A DNA stretch of 64,000 nt from contig JBOGCF010000056.1 of the NCBI GenBank assembly GCA_051656605.1, positions 62,001 to 126,000 on the forward strand, in the 5' to 3' direction. This document shows, piece after piece, positions 41,915 through 50,900 of this stretch. Each line of letters starts with the position of its first letter. Within the stretch, counting starts at the first letter, position 1. Position numbers and translations under genes: made by a program. The notes beneath the pieces were generated by a model that saw nothing but the letters and a program-made list of their open reading frames with translations, did no database searches and was not told where the DNA came from. This DNA is from UBA12018 sp051656605 (GTDB taxonomy: Bacteria > Bacteroidota > Bacteroidia > Bacteroidales > CAMTPD01).

Positions 41915-42629
41915 TTTAAATAAAATAAAGGGAATAATATTTGATTACGGTGGTACGATTGATAGCAATGGTATGCACTGGGCTGAAGTATTGTGGAAGG
42001 CATATCAGGAAGTGAAAGTTCCTGTGTCATACGAGGTTTTTCGTGATGCATACGTGCATGGCGAACGCACATTGGCTCGTGTTCCTATTATCAAGCCCGA
42101 ACATACCTTCCTGGATGTACTGAAATTGAAGACGGAAATCCAAATTAATTGGCTTATTGAAAACGGTTTTTTGGTGAACGAAAACAAAAGTTTTGAATAT
42201 TCTCTTGCGATTTCCAATCTATGTTATACCTTTGTTCGCGATGTTCATAAGATTGCTATACCTATTTTAGAGGAATTAAAACAACGCTATCCTATTGTAA
42301 TGGTATCTAATTTTTATGGAAATCTTGAAACAGTATTAAAGGACTTTGGGCTATATGGCTACTTCGATGAAATAGTAGAATCGGCAGTAGTAGGCGTTCG
42401 TAAACCGGATGCTGCCATATTCGCTTTAGGCGTAAATAAGTTTGAGTTTAAACCAGGAGAACTTGTCGTGATCGGCGATTCATATACCAAAGACATTGTT
42501 CCGGCAACCCAAATTGGCTGCCAAACTATTTGGCTCAAGGGCAAAGGCTGGGGCGATGAAAAAGAAGGTGCAACAGCAGATGTTGTAATCACTAATTTTT
42601 CTGACCTTAAAGAAGTATTCAATTTATAA
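41907..42629 (+). CDS. HAD superfamily hydrolase, probable inositol-lipid phosphate phosphatase
   Basis: About 240 residues, started at ATG 41907 (MFDLNKIKG) with an 8-bp overlap with the previous gene; an ATG at 41895 is also in frame. HAD motif I is IIFDYGGTID: the nucleophile Asp is present but the residue two after it, usually the acid/base Asp, is Gly. Motif II Ser is in MVSNFYG, motif III Lys in VGVRKPDAAIF, and motif IV is VIGDSYTKD. The cap domain lies between motifs I and II. In Bacteroidetes inositol-lipid loci a HAD protein dephosphorylates phosphatidylinositol phosphate, and the present one is likely its counterpart. The lost Asp weakens the claim of ordinary phosphatase chemistry. 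Confidence 0.82.
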   Translation: MFDLNKIKGIIFDYGGTIDSNGMHWAEVLWKAYQEVKVPVSYEVFRDAYVHGERTLARVPIIKPEHTFLDVLKLKTEIQINWLIENGFLVNENKSFEYSLAISNLCYTFVRDVHKIAIPILEELKQRYPIVMVSNFYGNLETVLKDFGLYGYFDEIVESAVVGVRKPDAAIFALGVNKFEFKPGELVVIGDSYTKDIVPATQIGCQTIWLKGKGWGDEKEGATADVVITNFSDLKEVFNL

Positions 42630-42689
42630 ACACGACTGATATTGTTGATTCAGCCGAAATAAAATAAATATAGATATAAACGTTTTATT

Positions 42690-43988
42690 ATGGAAAAGAT
42701 TCAAGTCAAAGAAGCTAAAGGTAAACTTGGCGTTCTTGTTGTAGGTGTTGGAGGCGCAGTTGCTTCTACGTTTATCGCAGGTACATTAGCTGTACGCAAA
42801 GGCGTAGGTCTACCTATTGGTTCTATTACTCAGTTGGCTACTATGCGTTTAGGAAAACGTGAAGAAAACCGTTTCCCTAAAATTAAGGATGTAGTACCTT
42901 TGGCAGATCTAAACGATATTGCTTTTGGCGGTTGGGATATCTTCGAAGATAACATCTACGAAGCAGCAAGACACGCAGAAGTATTGACAGTAGAAGATCT
43001 AGATAAAGTTAAGGAAGAGCTTTCGTCAATCAAACCAATGAAAGCTGTTTTCGATCAAAACTACGTGAAGCGTTTACATGGTACTTGGGTGAAAGCTGCT
43101 CCAACTAAAATGGAATTGGCAGAACAAGTACGTCAAGATATTCGTGATTTCAAAGCAGCAAACAACTGTGACCGCGCCGTAATGATCTGGTGTGGTAGTA
43201 CAGAAGTTTTCTTGCAAATGGAAGAAATCCACAAAGATTTGGCTAAATTTGAACAAGGTCTTAGAGACAATAGCGATTTGATCGCTCCATCTATGATTTA
43301 TGCTTACGCTGCATTGTGCGAAAACGTTGCATATATCAATGGTGCGCCAAACTTGACTGTTGATATGCCTGCAATATGGGAACTTTCAGCGAAAAACAAT
43401 GTTCCAATTTGTGGTAAAGACTTCAAAACAGGTCAAACAATGTTGAAAACAGTTCTTTCTCCAATGTTGAAAACTCGTATGTTGGGATTGAGCGGATGGT
43501 TCTCTACAAATATTCTTGGTAATAGAGACGGTGAAGTTCTTGATGATCCGGGTTCTTTCAAAACAAAAGAAGAAAGTAAACTATCGGTTATCGATAACAT
43601 CCTTCAACCAGATCTTTACCCAGAACTTTATGGTAACGTATACCACAAAGTAAGAATCAACTACTATCCACCTCGCAAAGACAATAAAGAAGGTTGGGAC
43701 AACATCGACTTGTTTGGTTGGTTGGGCTATCCAATGCAATTGAAAGTGGATTTCCTTTGCCGTGACTCTATCTTGGCTGCACCTTTGTGTCTTGACTTGG
43801 TATTGTTTACAGACTTAGCTGCAAGATGTGGTTTTAGTGGTATTCAAAGCTGGTTGTCATTCTACTTCAAGAGTCCAATGCACGACTTCGAGCACATTGC
43901 TGAACACGATTTGTTTATCCAATCTGTGAAGTTGAAAAATACACTTCGTAAAATCATTGGCGAAGAGACAATCGACTATATTGATTAA
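42690..43988 (+). CDS. ino1: myo-inositol-1-phosphate synthase
   Basis: Converts glucose 6-phosphate to L-myo-inositol 1-phosphate with bound NAD, the only de novo route to inositol. The 432-residue protein shows the Rossmann motif GVLVVGVGGAVASTFIAG near the N-terminus, IWCGSTEVFLQ and YINGAPNLTVDMPA in the middle, GKDFKTGQTMLKTVLSPMLKTRMLGL with the catalytic lysines, NILGNRDGEVL, and the C-terminal DLVLFTDLAARCGFSGIQSW segments. The shorter length compared with yeast Ino1 (533) fits bacterial and archaeal forms. It is the last gene of the run, 60 bp after the HAD gene, and a large hairpin follows. Its presence fixes the inositol theme of the cluster. Confidence 0.96.
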   Translation: MEKIQVKEAKGKLGVLVVGVGGAVASTFIAGTLAVRKGVGLPIGSITQLATMRLGKREENRFPKIKDVVPLADLNDIAFGGWDIFEDNIYEAARHAEVLTVEDLDKVKEELSSIKPMKAVFDQNYVKRLHGTWVKAAPTKMELAEQVRQDIRDFKAANNCDRAVMIWCGSTEVFLQMEEIHKDLAKFEQGLRDNSDLIAPSMIYAYAALCENVAYINGAPNLTVDMPAIWELSAKNNVPICGKDFKTGQTMLKTVLSPMLKTRMLGLSGWFSTNILGNRDGEVLDDPGSFKTKEESKLSVIDNILQPDLYPELYGNVYHKVRINYYPPRKDNKEGWDNIDLFGWLGYPMQLKVDFLCRDSILAAPLCLDLVLFTDLAARCGFSGIQSWLSFYFKSPMHDFEHIAEHDLFIQSVKLKNTLRKIIGEETIDYID

Positions 43989-44010
43989 TTCAATAAAATA
44001 AAAATATCAT

Positions 44011-44054
44011 GAAGGTGTGTTAGAGGTGTTAGCCTCTAATGCACCTTCTTGTTT
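44011..44054 (+). terminator. Terminator after the inositol cluster
   Basis: GAAGGTG-TG-TTAGAGG (44011-44026) pairs with CCTCTAA-TG-CACCTTC (44033-44048): two perfect 7-bp stems around a 2x2 internal loop, a 6-nt top loop, then TTGTTT. It starts 22 bp past the ino1 stop. The ATG at 44039 lies inside the right arm, which argues against its use as a start codon. Confidence 0.8.
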
Positions 44055-44065
44055 ACTATAACAAT

Positions 44066-44896
44066 ATGAAAGATAAATTAATAAGTACAGATGATTTAAA
44101 AAAGTTACATCCTGCGCTGAGAGGAAAGCATGGAGATTTGTTGTTGAAAATCGCCTCAAAAGTGGCTGGGGTAGATAAGGCAAATCGAGTATATGATGAC
44201 TCTAAGCACTTAGTGGGATTGCCTTTTGTCAATCATTTATTAGATGGATTGGGGATTAAGAGAATTGTTGATAATCCCGAAGCTTTACAAAATTTACCGG
44301 AAGGAGCATTTATTACTGTTTCGAATCACCCTTATGGGCATGTGGATGGTATTACAGCAATTAGCATAATGGGAGAGCAGCGAAATGATTATAAAATGAT
44401 GGTAAACTGGCTTTTGAGTAATGTAGACTGCATGGAAGATTACTTCATTGGAGTGAATCCTTTTCAAGATGGAAAGCTTTCGGCTCGTTCTAGTGTTGCT
44501 GGAGTGAAGCAGTGTATGGCACATTTGAAAGACGGTCATCCGCTAGGTTTCTTTCCGGCAGGTGCTGTTTCGAAGAATAAAATAACGCATATTGAAGATC
44601 GAGAGTGGCAGCCAACGGTTGTAAAACTAATCAAGAATGCTCGTGTACCTGTAGTGCCGATGTATTTTACAGGTTCTAATTCATGGTTCTTCAACTTCTT
44701 GGATTTGATTGATTGGCGCTTGCGATCGCTCAGATTGGCTCACGAGTTTCACAATAAGCAGGGGCATGAGATTCACATTCGCTTTGGAGAAGTGATCTCC
44801 CCGGAAGAGCAAGATCAATACAAAGATGTAAAAGCCTTTGGCCAATTTTTGAAAGATAAAACATACGAATTAGCGGGTAAAAAGTATAAAAAGTAG
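44066..44896 (+). CDS. 1-acyl-glycerol-3-phosphate/OlsA-like lysophospholipid acyltransferase
   Basis: A 276-residue enzyme of the PlsC superfamily, started at ATG 44066 (MKDKLISTDDL); the upstream in-frame ATG (44039) lies within a terminator hairpin. The acyltransferase motif I is SNHPYGHVDG (His...Asp with five intervening residues, as in ornithine/glycine-lipid acyltransferases), motif II is around GVNPFQDGKLSARSS, motif III is PLGFFPAGAVSK and motif IV is RVPVVPMYFTGSN. It has no strong membrane anchor. It may esterify a lysophospholipid or an amino-acid lipid; its position next to the inositol-lipid genes is suggestive but it is separated from them by a terminator. Confidence 0.85.
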   Translation: MKDKLISTDDLKKLHPALRGKHGDLLLKIASKVAGVDKANRVYDDSKHLVGLPFVNHLLDGLGIKRIVDNPEALQNLPEGAFITVSNHPYGHVDGITAISIMGEQRNDYKMMVNWLLSNVDCMEDYFIGVNPFQDGKLSARSSVAGVKQCMAHLKDGHPLGFFPAGAVSKNKITHIEDREWQPTVVKLIKNARVPVVPMYFTGSNSWFFNFLDLIDWRLRSLRLAHEFHNKQGHEIHIRFGEVISPEEQDQYKDVKAFGQFLKDKTYELAGKKYKK

Positions 44897-44938
44897 TGGC
44901 AGCGCAGGTTTCGATTCTTTATTTCGAAAAATGATTTG

Positions 44939-44946
44939 TAGTTTTG
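44939..44946 (+). promoter_or_regulatory. -7 element before the sigma-54 activator gene
   Basis: TAGTTTTG matches TAnnTTTG exactly and lies 36 bp before the ATG at 44983. No good TTTG is found at the usual upstream distance. Confidence 0.4.
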
Positions 44947-44982
44947 TCATATTGAACTGAAAGATTTACAGGAAAAACGGAT

Positions 44983-46188
44983 ATGGTAAATAAAGTTGAT
45001 ACAAAACAAGTAAAGCAACGCTTTGGCATTATTGGTAATAATGCAGCATTAGACAGAGCGATTGAAGTGGCGTTGCAGGTTGCGGCAACAGATCTTTCTG
45101 TTTTAATTACCGGTGAAAGTGGAGTAGGTAAAGAGACATTCCCACAAATTATACATCAATATAGCGCACGTAAGCATGGTCAGTATATTGCCGTAAACTG
45201 CGGTGCAATACCCGAAGGAACAATAGACTCAGAGCTTTTTGGTCACGAAAAAGGATCTTTTACAGGAGCTTTGTCGGATCGAAAGGGATACTTTGAAGTA
45301 GCCGATGGAGGTACGATCTTTTTAGATGAAGTGGGGGAGCTTCCGGTTCCTACCCAAGCTCGACTACTGCGTATTCTAGAGTCGGGTGAGTTTATCAAGG
45401 TTGGTTCTTCTAAAGTGCTAAAAACGAATGTTCGTATTGTGGCTGCAACTAATGTAAACATGTTGAAAGCCGTAAAGGAAGGTAAATTCAGAGAAGATTT
45501 ATACTATCGATTAAATACGGTGCCTATTCAGGTGCCTCCCTTGCGAGATAGACGTGAAGATATCGTACTGCTGTTTCGTAAGTTTGCGGCCGATTGTGCC
45601 GAAAAATATCGAATGCCAACGCTACGTTTGTCTGATGATGCAAAAGAAGCATTGATGGCTTATCGCTGGCCGGGCAATGTGAGGGAACTGAAAAATCTAA
45701 CGGAACGAATTTCCGTAATTGAGCCCAATAGAGAGATTACCGCTTTTGAATTAAGAAAATATCTACCAGAGGCAGAATCGACACATCTACCGGTTTTAGT
45801 CCCAAAGCAGGAAGATCAAAAGATGTTTAACAACGAGCGTGAGATTTTATATCAGGTGTTGTTTGATATGAAAAAGGATGTAAATGAGTTGAAAAAGCTC
45901 GTACATGAGATTATGTCAGGTAATGTAGCTGTTGCCCAGGAGCAAAGTTACACACCGGCGCAAACAAACATACATCATACACCCGCGACAATTCATCCAC
46001 AACCGATACATCAGATCGAAGAGCCTGAAGAGTATGTAGAAGAATCTCTTTCGCTCGAGGATGTTGAAAAAGAAATGATCAAGAAGGCTTTGGAGCGTCA
46101 TGGTGGAAAACGTAAGAATGCAGCGAACGATCTAAAGATCTCTGAACGAACCCTATATCGAAAAATAAAAGAATATAATCTCGACTAG
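44983..46188 (+). CDS. Sigma-54-dependent transcriptional activator without receiver domain
   Basis: A 401-residue AAA+ enhancer-binding protein. The ATPase domain begins almost at once: Walker A as ITGESGVGKE (about 40-49), the sigma-54 contact loop as GSFTGA (one residue different from GAFTGA, about 90-95), Walker B as GGTIFLDEVGELP, the sensor region LRILESGEF and the arginine-finger stretch FREDLYYRLN. A Fis-type helix-turn-helix (KKNAANDLKISERTLYRKIKEYN-like, last 35 residues) ends the protein. There is no N-terminal phospho-receiver or sensory domain, so activity must be controlled in another way. It is followed directly by lptE and secG, an arrangement I believe to be conserved in the phylum. 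Confidence 0.94.
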   Translation: MVNKVDTKQVKQRFGIIGNNAALDRAIEVALQVAATDLSVLITGESGVGKETFPQIIHQYSARKHGQYIAVNCGAIPEGTIDSELFGHEKGSFTGALSDRKGYFEVADGGTIFLDEVGELPVPTQARLLRILESGEFIKVGSSKVLKTNVRIVAATNVNMLKAVKEGKFREDLYYRLNTVPIQVPPLRDRREDIVLLFRKFAADCAEKYRMPTLRLSDDAKEALMAYRWPGNVRELKNLTERISVIEPNREITAFELRKYLPEAESTHLPVLVPKQEDQKMFNNEREILYQVLFDMKKDVNELKKLVHEIMSGNVAVAQEQSYTPAQTNIHHTPATIHPQPIHQIEEPEEYVEESLSLEDVEKEMIKKALERHGGKRKNAANDLKISERTLYRKIKEYNLD

Positions 46189-46200
46189 TTGCAATTGAAT

Positions 46201-46704
46201 ATGAATAGATATATTTTATGTCTGATCTCATTGGTAATCCTTGCTAGTTGCTCTATCTCATATAAGTTTAATGGAGCTTCTATCGATTACACGAAGATTA
46301 AAACAATCACGATCAAAGAGTTTCCCAACCAAGCTCCGTTGGTATACCCTCCTTTGTCTCAGATGTTTTCTGAGGCTTTAATTGATATCTTTACTACACA
46401 AACACGCTTGTCGTTTGTACCCAACAACGGCGATATTGAGTTGGAAGGTGAGATCGTTGGCTATGATTTAACGCCGCAAAACGTACAGGCAGATGCTTAT
46501 GCTGCGGTAACCCGCTTGACTGTGAAAGTACGTGTGCGATATACAAACCGAAATAATCCGGATCAAGACTTTGAGCAAACGTTCTCTGCATATCGTGATT
46601 TTGACAGTTCGCAATCGCTCGATTCTGTACAAGATGAGTTGTTGAGAGAGATTGATAAAGAGCTTTGTGAGCTTATTTATAACGCAACGGTCGGTAACTG
46701 GTAA
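46201..46704 (+). CDS. lptE: LptE-family outer-membrane LPS assembly lipoprotein
   Basis: A 167-residue lipoprotein started at ATG 46201 (MNRYILCLISLVILASCSISYKF); the four codons before it begin with TTG and are not needed. Lipobox LASC puts the lipid Cys near residue 17. The mature chain has the LptE pattern: IKTITIKEFPNQAPLVYPPLSQMFSEALIDIF, VPNNGDIELEGEIVGYDLTPQ, and a long C-terminal helix. LptE plugs the LptD barrel that places LPS in the outer leaflet. It comes 12 bp after the sigma-54 activator stop and 9 bp before the next gene, together with lptC elsewhere in the window. Confidence 0.88.
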   Translation: MNRYILCLISLVILASCSISYKFNGASIDYTKIKTITIKEFPNQAPLVYPPLSQMFSEALIDIFTTQTRLSFVPNNGDIELEGEIVGYDLTPQNVQADAYAAVTRLTVKVRVRYTNRNNPDQDFEQTFSAYRDFDSSQSLDSVQDELLREIDKELCELIYNATVGNW

Positions 46705-46713
46705 TAGGGTATT

Positions 46714-47478
46714 ATGACAACCAATGAACTTTATGCTTTACTAAAGACCCCGTCTTTGCTTAATGCTAAAACACTACCCGAATTAAAGGAACTACTAGCT
46801 ATGTTTCCTTATTTTCAGGTGGTAAAGATGCTTTATTTAAAAAATTTGCATCAACTCAGTGATCCTTCATTTCCAGATGAATTGAGGCGTTTGGCTGTAG
46901 GTATTACAGACCGACGTAAGCTTTTTATGTTGATTGAAGGGGAGCGTTTTTTACAGTATCCGAAGCTTACTCAGCTTACTCAAAACGATCGTGAAGGTTT
47001 TACTTTAATTGAAGAATTTCTTACGGCTCGTAATGTGCCCGAAGCAGAAGCATTGTCGCTCGAGAATGAGGCTTTGGCTGCTTCTGTTTCAAATGATTAT
47101 CTCTTTTGGAGTGGTGGCGATAAAACGACAGTGCGAGAGTCTTCTGAAGTGGTAGATAATAAGATGCAGCATCAGGACCTGATAGACTCTTTTATCTCTA
47201 CAGATGAGACAAACTTTAGATTTTCATTTGAAGAAGAGGACGAAGACGTAGACGATTCAAAAATAGAAGAGGGGCAACAAGAGGATGTTCCAGAAAGTCA
47301 AGAAGATGACTTTTTTACCGAAACGCTGGCTCGTATCTACATAAAACAGAAAAGATATGAAAAAGCACTGGAAATAATTAAAAAGCTAAGTTTGAAATAT
47401 CCCGAAAAAAATGTTTACTTTGCAGACCAGATTCATTTCTTGGAGAAATTGATTATTAACAGTAAAAATAAGCTATAA
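46714..47478 (+). CDS. Conserved protein between lptE and secG, TPR-like C-terminus
   Basis: A 254-residue protein without signal peptide or membrane helix. Its N-terminal 100 residues are helical (LKTPSLLNAKTLPELKELLAMFPYFQVVKML...), the middle is acidic (EEEDEDVDDSKIEEGQQEDV), and the C-terminal 45 residues contain one TPR-like pair: ETLARIYIKQKRYEKALEIIKKLSLKYPEKNVYFADQIHFLEKL split over two helices. Proteins of this type occur between lptE and secG in Bacteroidetes; no function is known. It begins 9 bp after lptE and ends 2 bp before secG. Confidence 0.8.
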   Translation: MTTNELYALLKTPSLLNAKTLPELKELLAMFPYFQVVKMLYLKNLHQLSDPSFPDELRRLAVGITDRRKLFMLIEGERFLQYPKLTQLTQNDREGFTLIEEFLTARNVPEAEALSLENEALAASVSNDYLFWSGGDKTTVRESSEVVDNKMQHQDLIDSFISTDETNFRFSFEEEDEDVDDSKIEEGQQEDVPESQEDDFFTETLARIYIKQKRYEKALEIIKKLSLKYPEKNVYFADQIHFLEKLIINSKNKL

Positions 47479-47480
47479 AG

Positions 47481-47855
47481 ATGTACGTATTTATCTCGAT
47501 TCTGATTTTGATCATTGCGTTGTTGCTGATCTTAATTGTATTGGTACAAAATTCGAAAGGTGGAGGTTTAGCTTCAGGCTTCTCTTCTTCAAACCAAATT
47601 ATGGGTGTTAGAAAGACTACAGATTTCTTGGAAAAAGCTACATGGACGCTTTCGACACTTCTTATCGGACTTTGTATTTTGGCAGCAGCATTTGTACCAC
47701 GTAGTAACGCAAGTGTTGAGTCGGAAATGAAACAACAAATTAACTCTACAGCTGCGCCAAGCACTGCTTTGCCTAGCTTTGGTACTTCAGATGGTACACA
47801 GCCTGAAGCACAACAACCTACAGAAGCTACATCTGGAGATTCTGTAACTGAATAA
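47481..47855 (+). CDS. secG: Preprotein translocase subunit SecG
   Basis: Small accessory subunit of the SecYEG channel. The 124 residues have two membrane helices (about 3-21 and 52-72) joined by the family loop VLVQNSKGGGLASGFSSSNQIMGVRKTTDFLEKATW (key motif NSKGGGLASGF). A Gln/Thr-rich, disordered C-terminal tail follows, usual in Bacteroidetes. It ends the run and is followed by a clear terminator. It would work with the SecA encoded 24 kb away. Confidence 0.93.
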   Translation: MYVFISILILIIALLLILIVLVQNSKGGGLASGFSSSNQIMGVRKTTDFLEKATWTLSTLLIGLCILAAAFVPRSNASVESEMKQQINSTAAPSTALPSFGTSDGTQPEAQQPTEATSGDSVTE

Positions 47856-47885
47856 GAATATTTAGATTCACATCAATATTGTAAG

Positions 47886-47915
47886 AAGGCATCCGTTAAA
47901 AGGATGCCTTTTTTT
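47886..47915 (+). terminator. Intrinsic terminator of secG
   Basis: AAGGCATCC and GGATGCCTT form a perfect 9-bp stem with a 7-nt loop, followed by five T. It lies 30 bp past the secG stop. Confidence 0.9.
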
Positions 47916-47975
47916 ATTGAAAAATATCAAACAAAGCAATGATGCCTGTTGTTTCTATTTTGTAAAGATGAAATT

Positions 47976-50900
47976 ATGCGTATTCTTATAAAATATACCA
48001 TTAGATTTGTTCTAGTAATACTAGTGTTGTTATTAGTATTACCTTTTTGCTTGTATATCCCTTTTATACAAGATTTTGCAAAAGAAAAAGCTGTGGATTA
48101 CTTAGAAGTATCTACCCCTTATCATTACAACATTGAAAAAATACGATTGAAGTTCCCTCTTCGATTTTCTCTACAAAAGCTTTTAATTTCCGATTCAAAG
48201 GCTGATACCGTATTATATACAGGGGAGTTGCAAGCTCAAATAGCACTACTACCTTTGTTGAAAACCTCTGTAGTAGTTGAAGCTCTCAAATTAGATGAGG
48301 CCTATGTAAACTATACCGACTCTGCGCAGACTATGCTTCTTAACGGACACCTCGGTGAATTGTATCTTACAGCCCATAGTATAAATTGGAGCAAGATGGA
48401 TGCAGTTATACCAGAAGTGGTTCTTAAAGATGCTCAGATTAAGTATATAGGATACAAAGCAGGGACGGAGCCTGATACCTCTGTAACCGTACTTCCGGCT
48501 TGGAATGTAGATATCAATAAGTTGGGACTTCTTGATGTTACTTTTGAAATGGATTATCGACCTTCTAATATCATTGTGAAAGCAAATGTGCCGAAGATTG
48601 AATTCACAAAAGGATTAATCAATCTTCAAAAGCAAGATATCGCGATTGAGACCGGATATTTAGAAGGTTCTGAATGTAATATATTCATGAGCTCCGATTC
48701 GGTATCGCAAGCAACAGATACAATCACTTCCACGGCAGCTTCACTTCCTTGGACCATCAAGGCTGCCAAGTTGGCACTCACAGATAATCGCTTTACGTAT
48801 AAAATAGGAGAGACTACCGACTCGGTTGTCGGATTCAATCCATCGGACATTGTACTGGATAAGATCTCTTTTCAAGCAGATTCAGTCTTTAATAGCGGGA
48901 TGCTTGTAAAGGCTAACATTAGCAAAGCTTCTTTTGCCGAGAAGTCCGGCTTGGAATTAAAAGAGCTTACAGGTAGAATTAATATTGATTCTACACAAAT
49001 GAAGGTCGAAGACTTGAATCTTAAAACCGGTTATAGCTATTTGAAGGGAGATGCTCTGATATCTTCTTCTTTATTCGATATGAAACCGAATGCAACAATC
49101 GATTATACGCTTAAAGGGGTATTGGGGATGCAAGACTTATTTTTCTTTGCCGGAAACCCTCCCAAAGATATTTACAATCGATATCATGCACAAGCAATTA
49201 CTTTGAACTCTTCAGCTCGCGGTACATTAGCTCAATTAAACAACATCACGTTGTCGGCTGTGCTGCCCGAATGCTTGGATATCGAAGGAAAAGGATCTTT
49301 CTCTAAGCTTTATGATACCAAGCAAATAAGCGGAAGTATGAATCTGAATGTCAAAGCAGCAGATCTTACCTTTATTCCAGCACTGCTACCGGATACTTCT
49401 ATGCGCAATCAGTTTGCTGTGCCGCGTAATATTGCTTTGAATGGATTGATTAAAGTGAATTCTGGTAGTTGGATGGGAGATCTTGTTTTGCGTTTGCGTA
49501 AAGGTAAAGTAGCTTTACAAGGGATGTTTAATCCGCATCAGGAAATGTACAGCTTGAACGCTGCTATAGATACAATCAATCTAAAACGTTTTCTTCCCAA
49601 AGATTCTTTAGGTATCATTATCGCTAAAGCCGAGATTAAAGGAAAAGGTTTTGACTTACAACTGCCCAATTCGTTTGTTAATGCAAATATCGACTTAATC
49701 GAATTGGTAAATGCAGGCCACAGCTATAAGAATGCAACATTAAAGGCATTTCTCAAAGATTCGGTATATGGTGTAGATTTAAATGTAGATGATGAATATG
49801 TAAACATCACATCGAGTAATAAAGGTACACTGTCGAAAAAACATGTGAGCTTGGAGACTAAAACAGTTATACAACAGTTGAATCTCTTTAAACTTGGACT
49901 TTCAAATAAACCTATGGGGATCTTATTGGGGTTGAATGGTCAAGCTCAATATGACTTTAAAGACCATTTTGATGTGAACCTGGATTTTAATAATATCCAG
50001 TTTGCTGATGAAAAGTTTGTACATACGCTAGGTGATGTATCGCTTGCTGCACATGGAGTACAAGATTCTATTTTTAGTAAACTCTCTTCAGGCGACTTGA
50101 TATTAACCACCTCTGTTGATGAGAATCTTCAAAGTTATCTAAAACGTAGTTCTATTGTCTTGGATAAAACCTTGGCAGAGTTGAAAAACTTTCGCCTTAA
50201 TGCTAATATGTTAAGTGAAAGTCTGCCTCATTTTACATTGACAATGAAGGCAGGTAATGATAACGTATTGGCGAAGTATTTGCGTAGCAGTAAGATTAGC
50301 TTTAGAGAAGCAAACGTTTGGCTTGTAAATAATACGAACGAAGGTATTCAGGGCAAAGCCTATGCAACAAATATGCGTAGTGGACAAAATATAATAGACT
50401 CATTGGTTTTGAATGTTAATCAACGAACCGATAGTCTGACTTATTCTTTCAAGATGCAGAATCTTCCGGGTGGTACTCGTAAAGCTTACTTGGCAGAGGC
50501 TTTGGGGTATTGGGAAAGTAATGCGGCCGACTTGTTGTTGCAGTATAAAGATGCTTCAAATGTGAAAGGGCTTGACATTGGATTACACGCGCAAGTAGCA
50601 GATTCAATGTTGTCATTTCATTTGTATCCCGCAAATCCTATATTGGCATTTCAAACCTGGAATTTAAATACAGGTAACTTTATCGATATCAATACAAGGA
50701 AACAAGTTAAGGCTAATGTGGAGTTTGAGTCGGAAGGACGTAAGGCTTCTTTGACAACAGTAGATTCAGAAGATGGTATTCCTCAAGGTGCGATTAGACT
50801 TACAATTACAGGTATCGAACTTGATCGTTTAAGTAAATCGTATGCATTTCTGCCTTCTATGAGTGGACGCGTAGGACTTGGGGTGCAACTAGAGTCGAAT

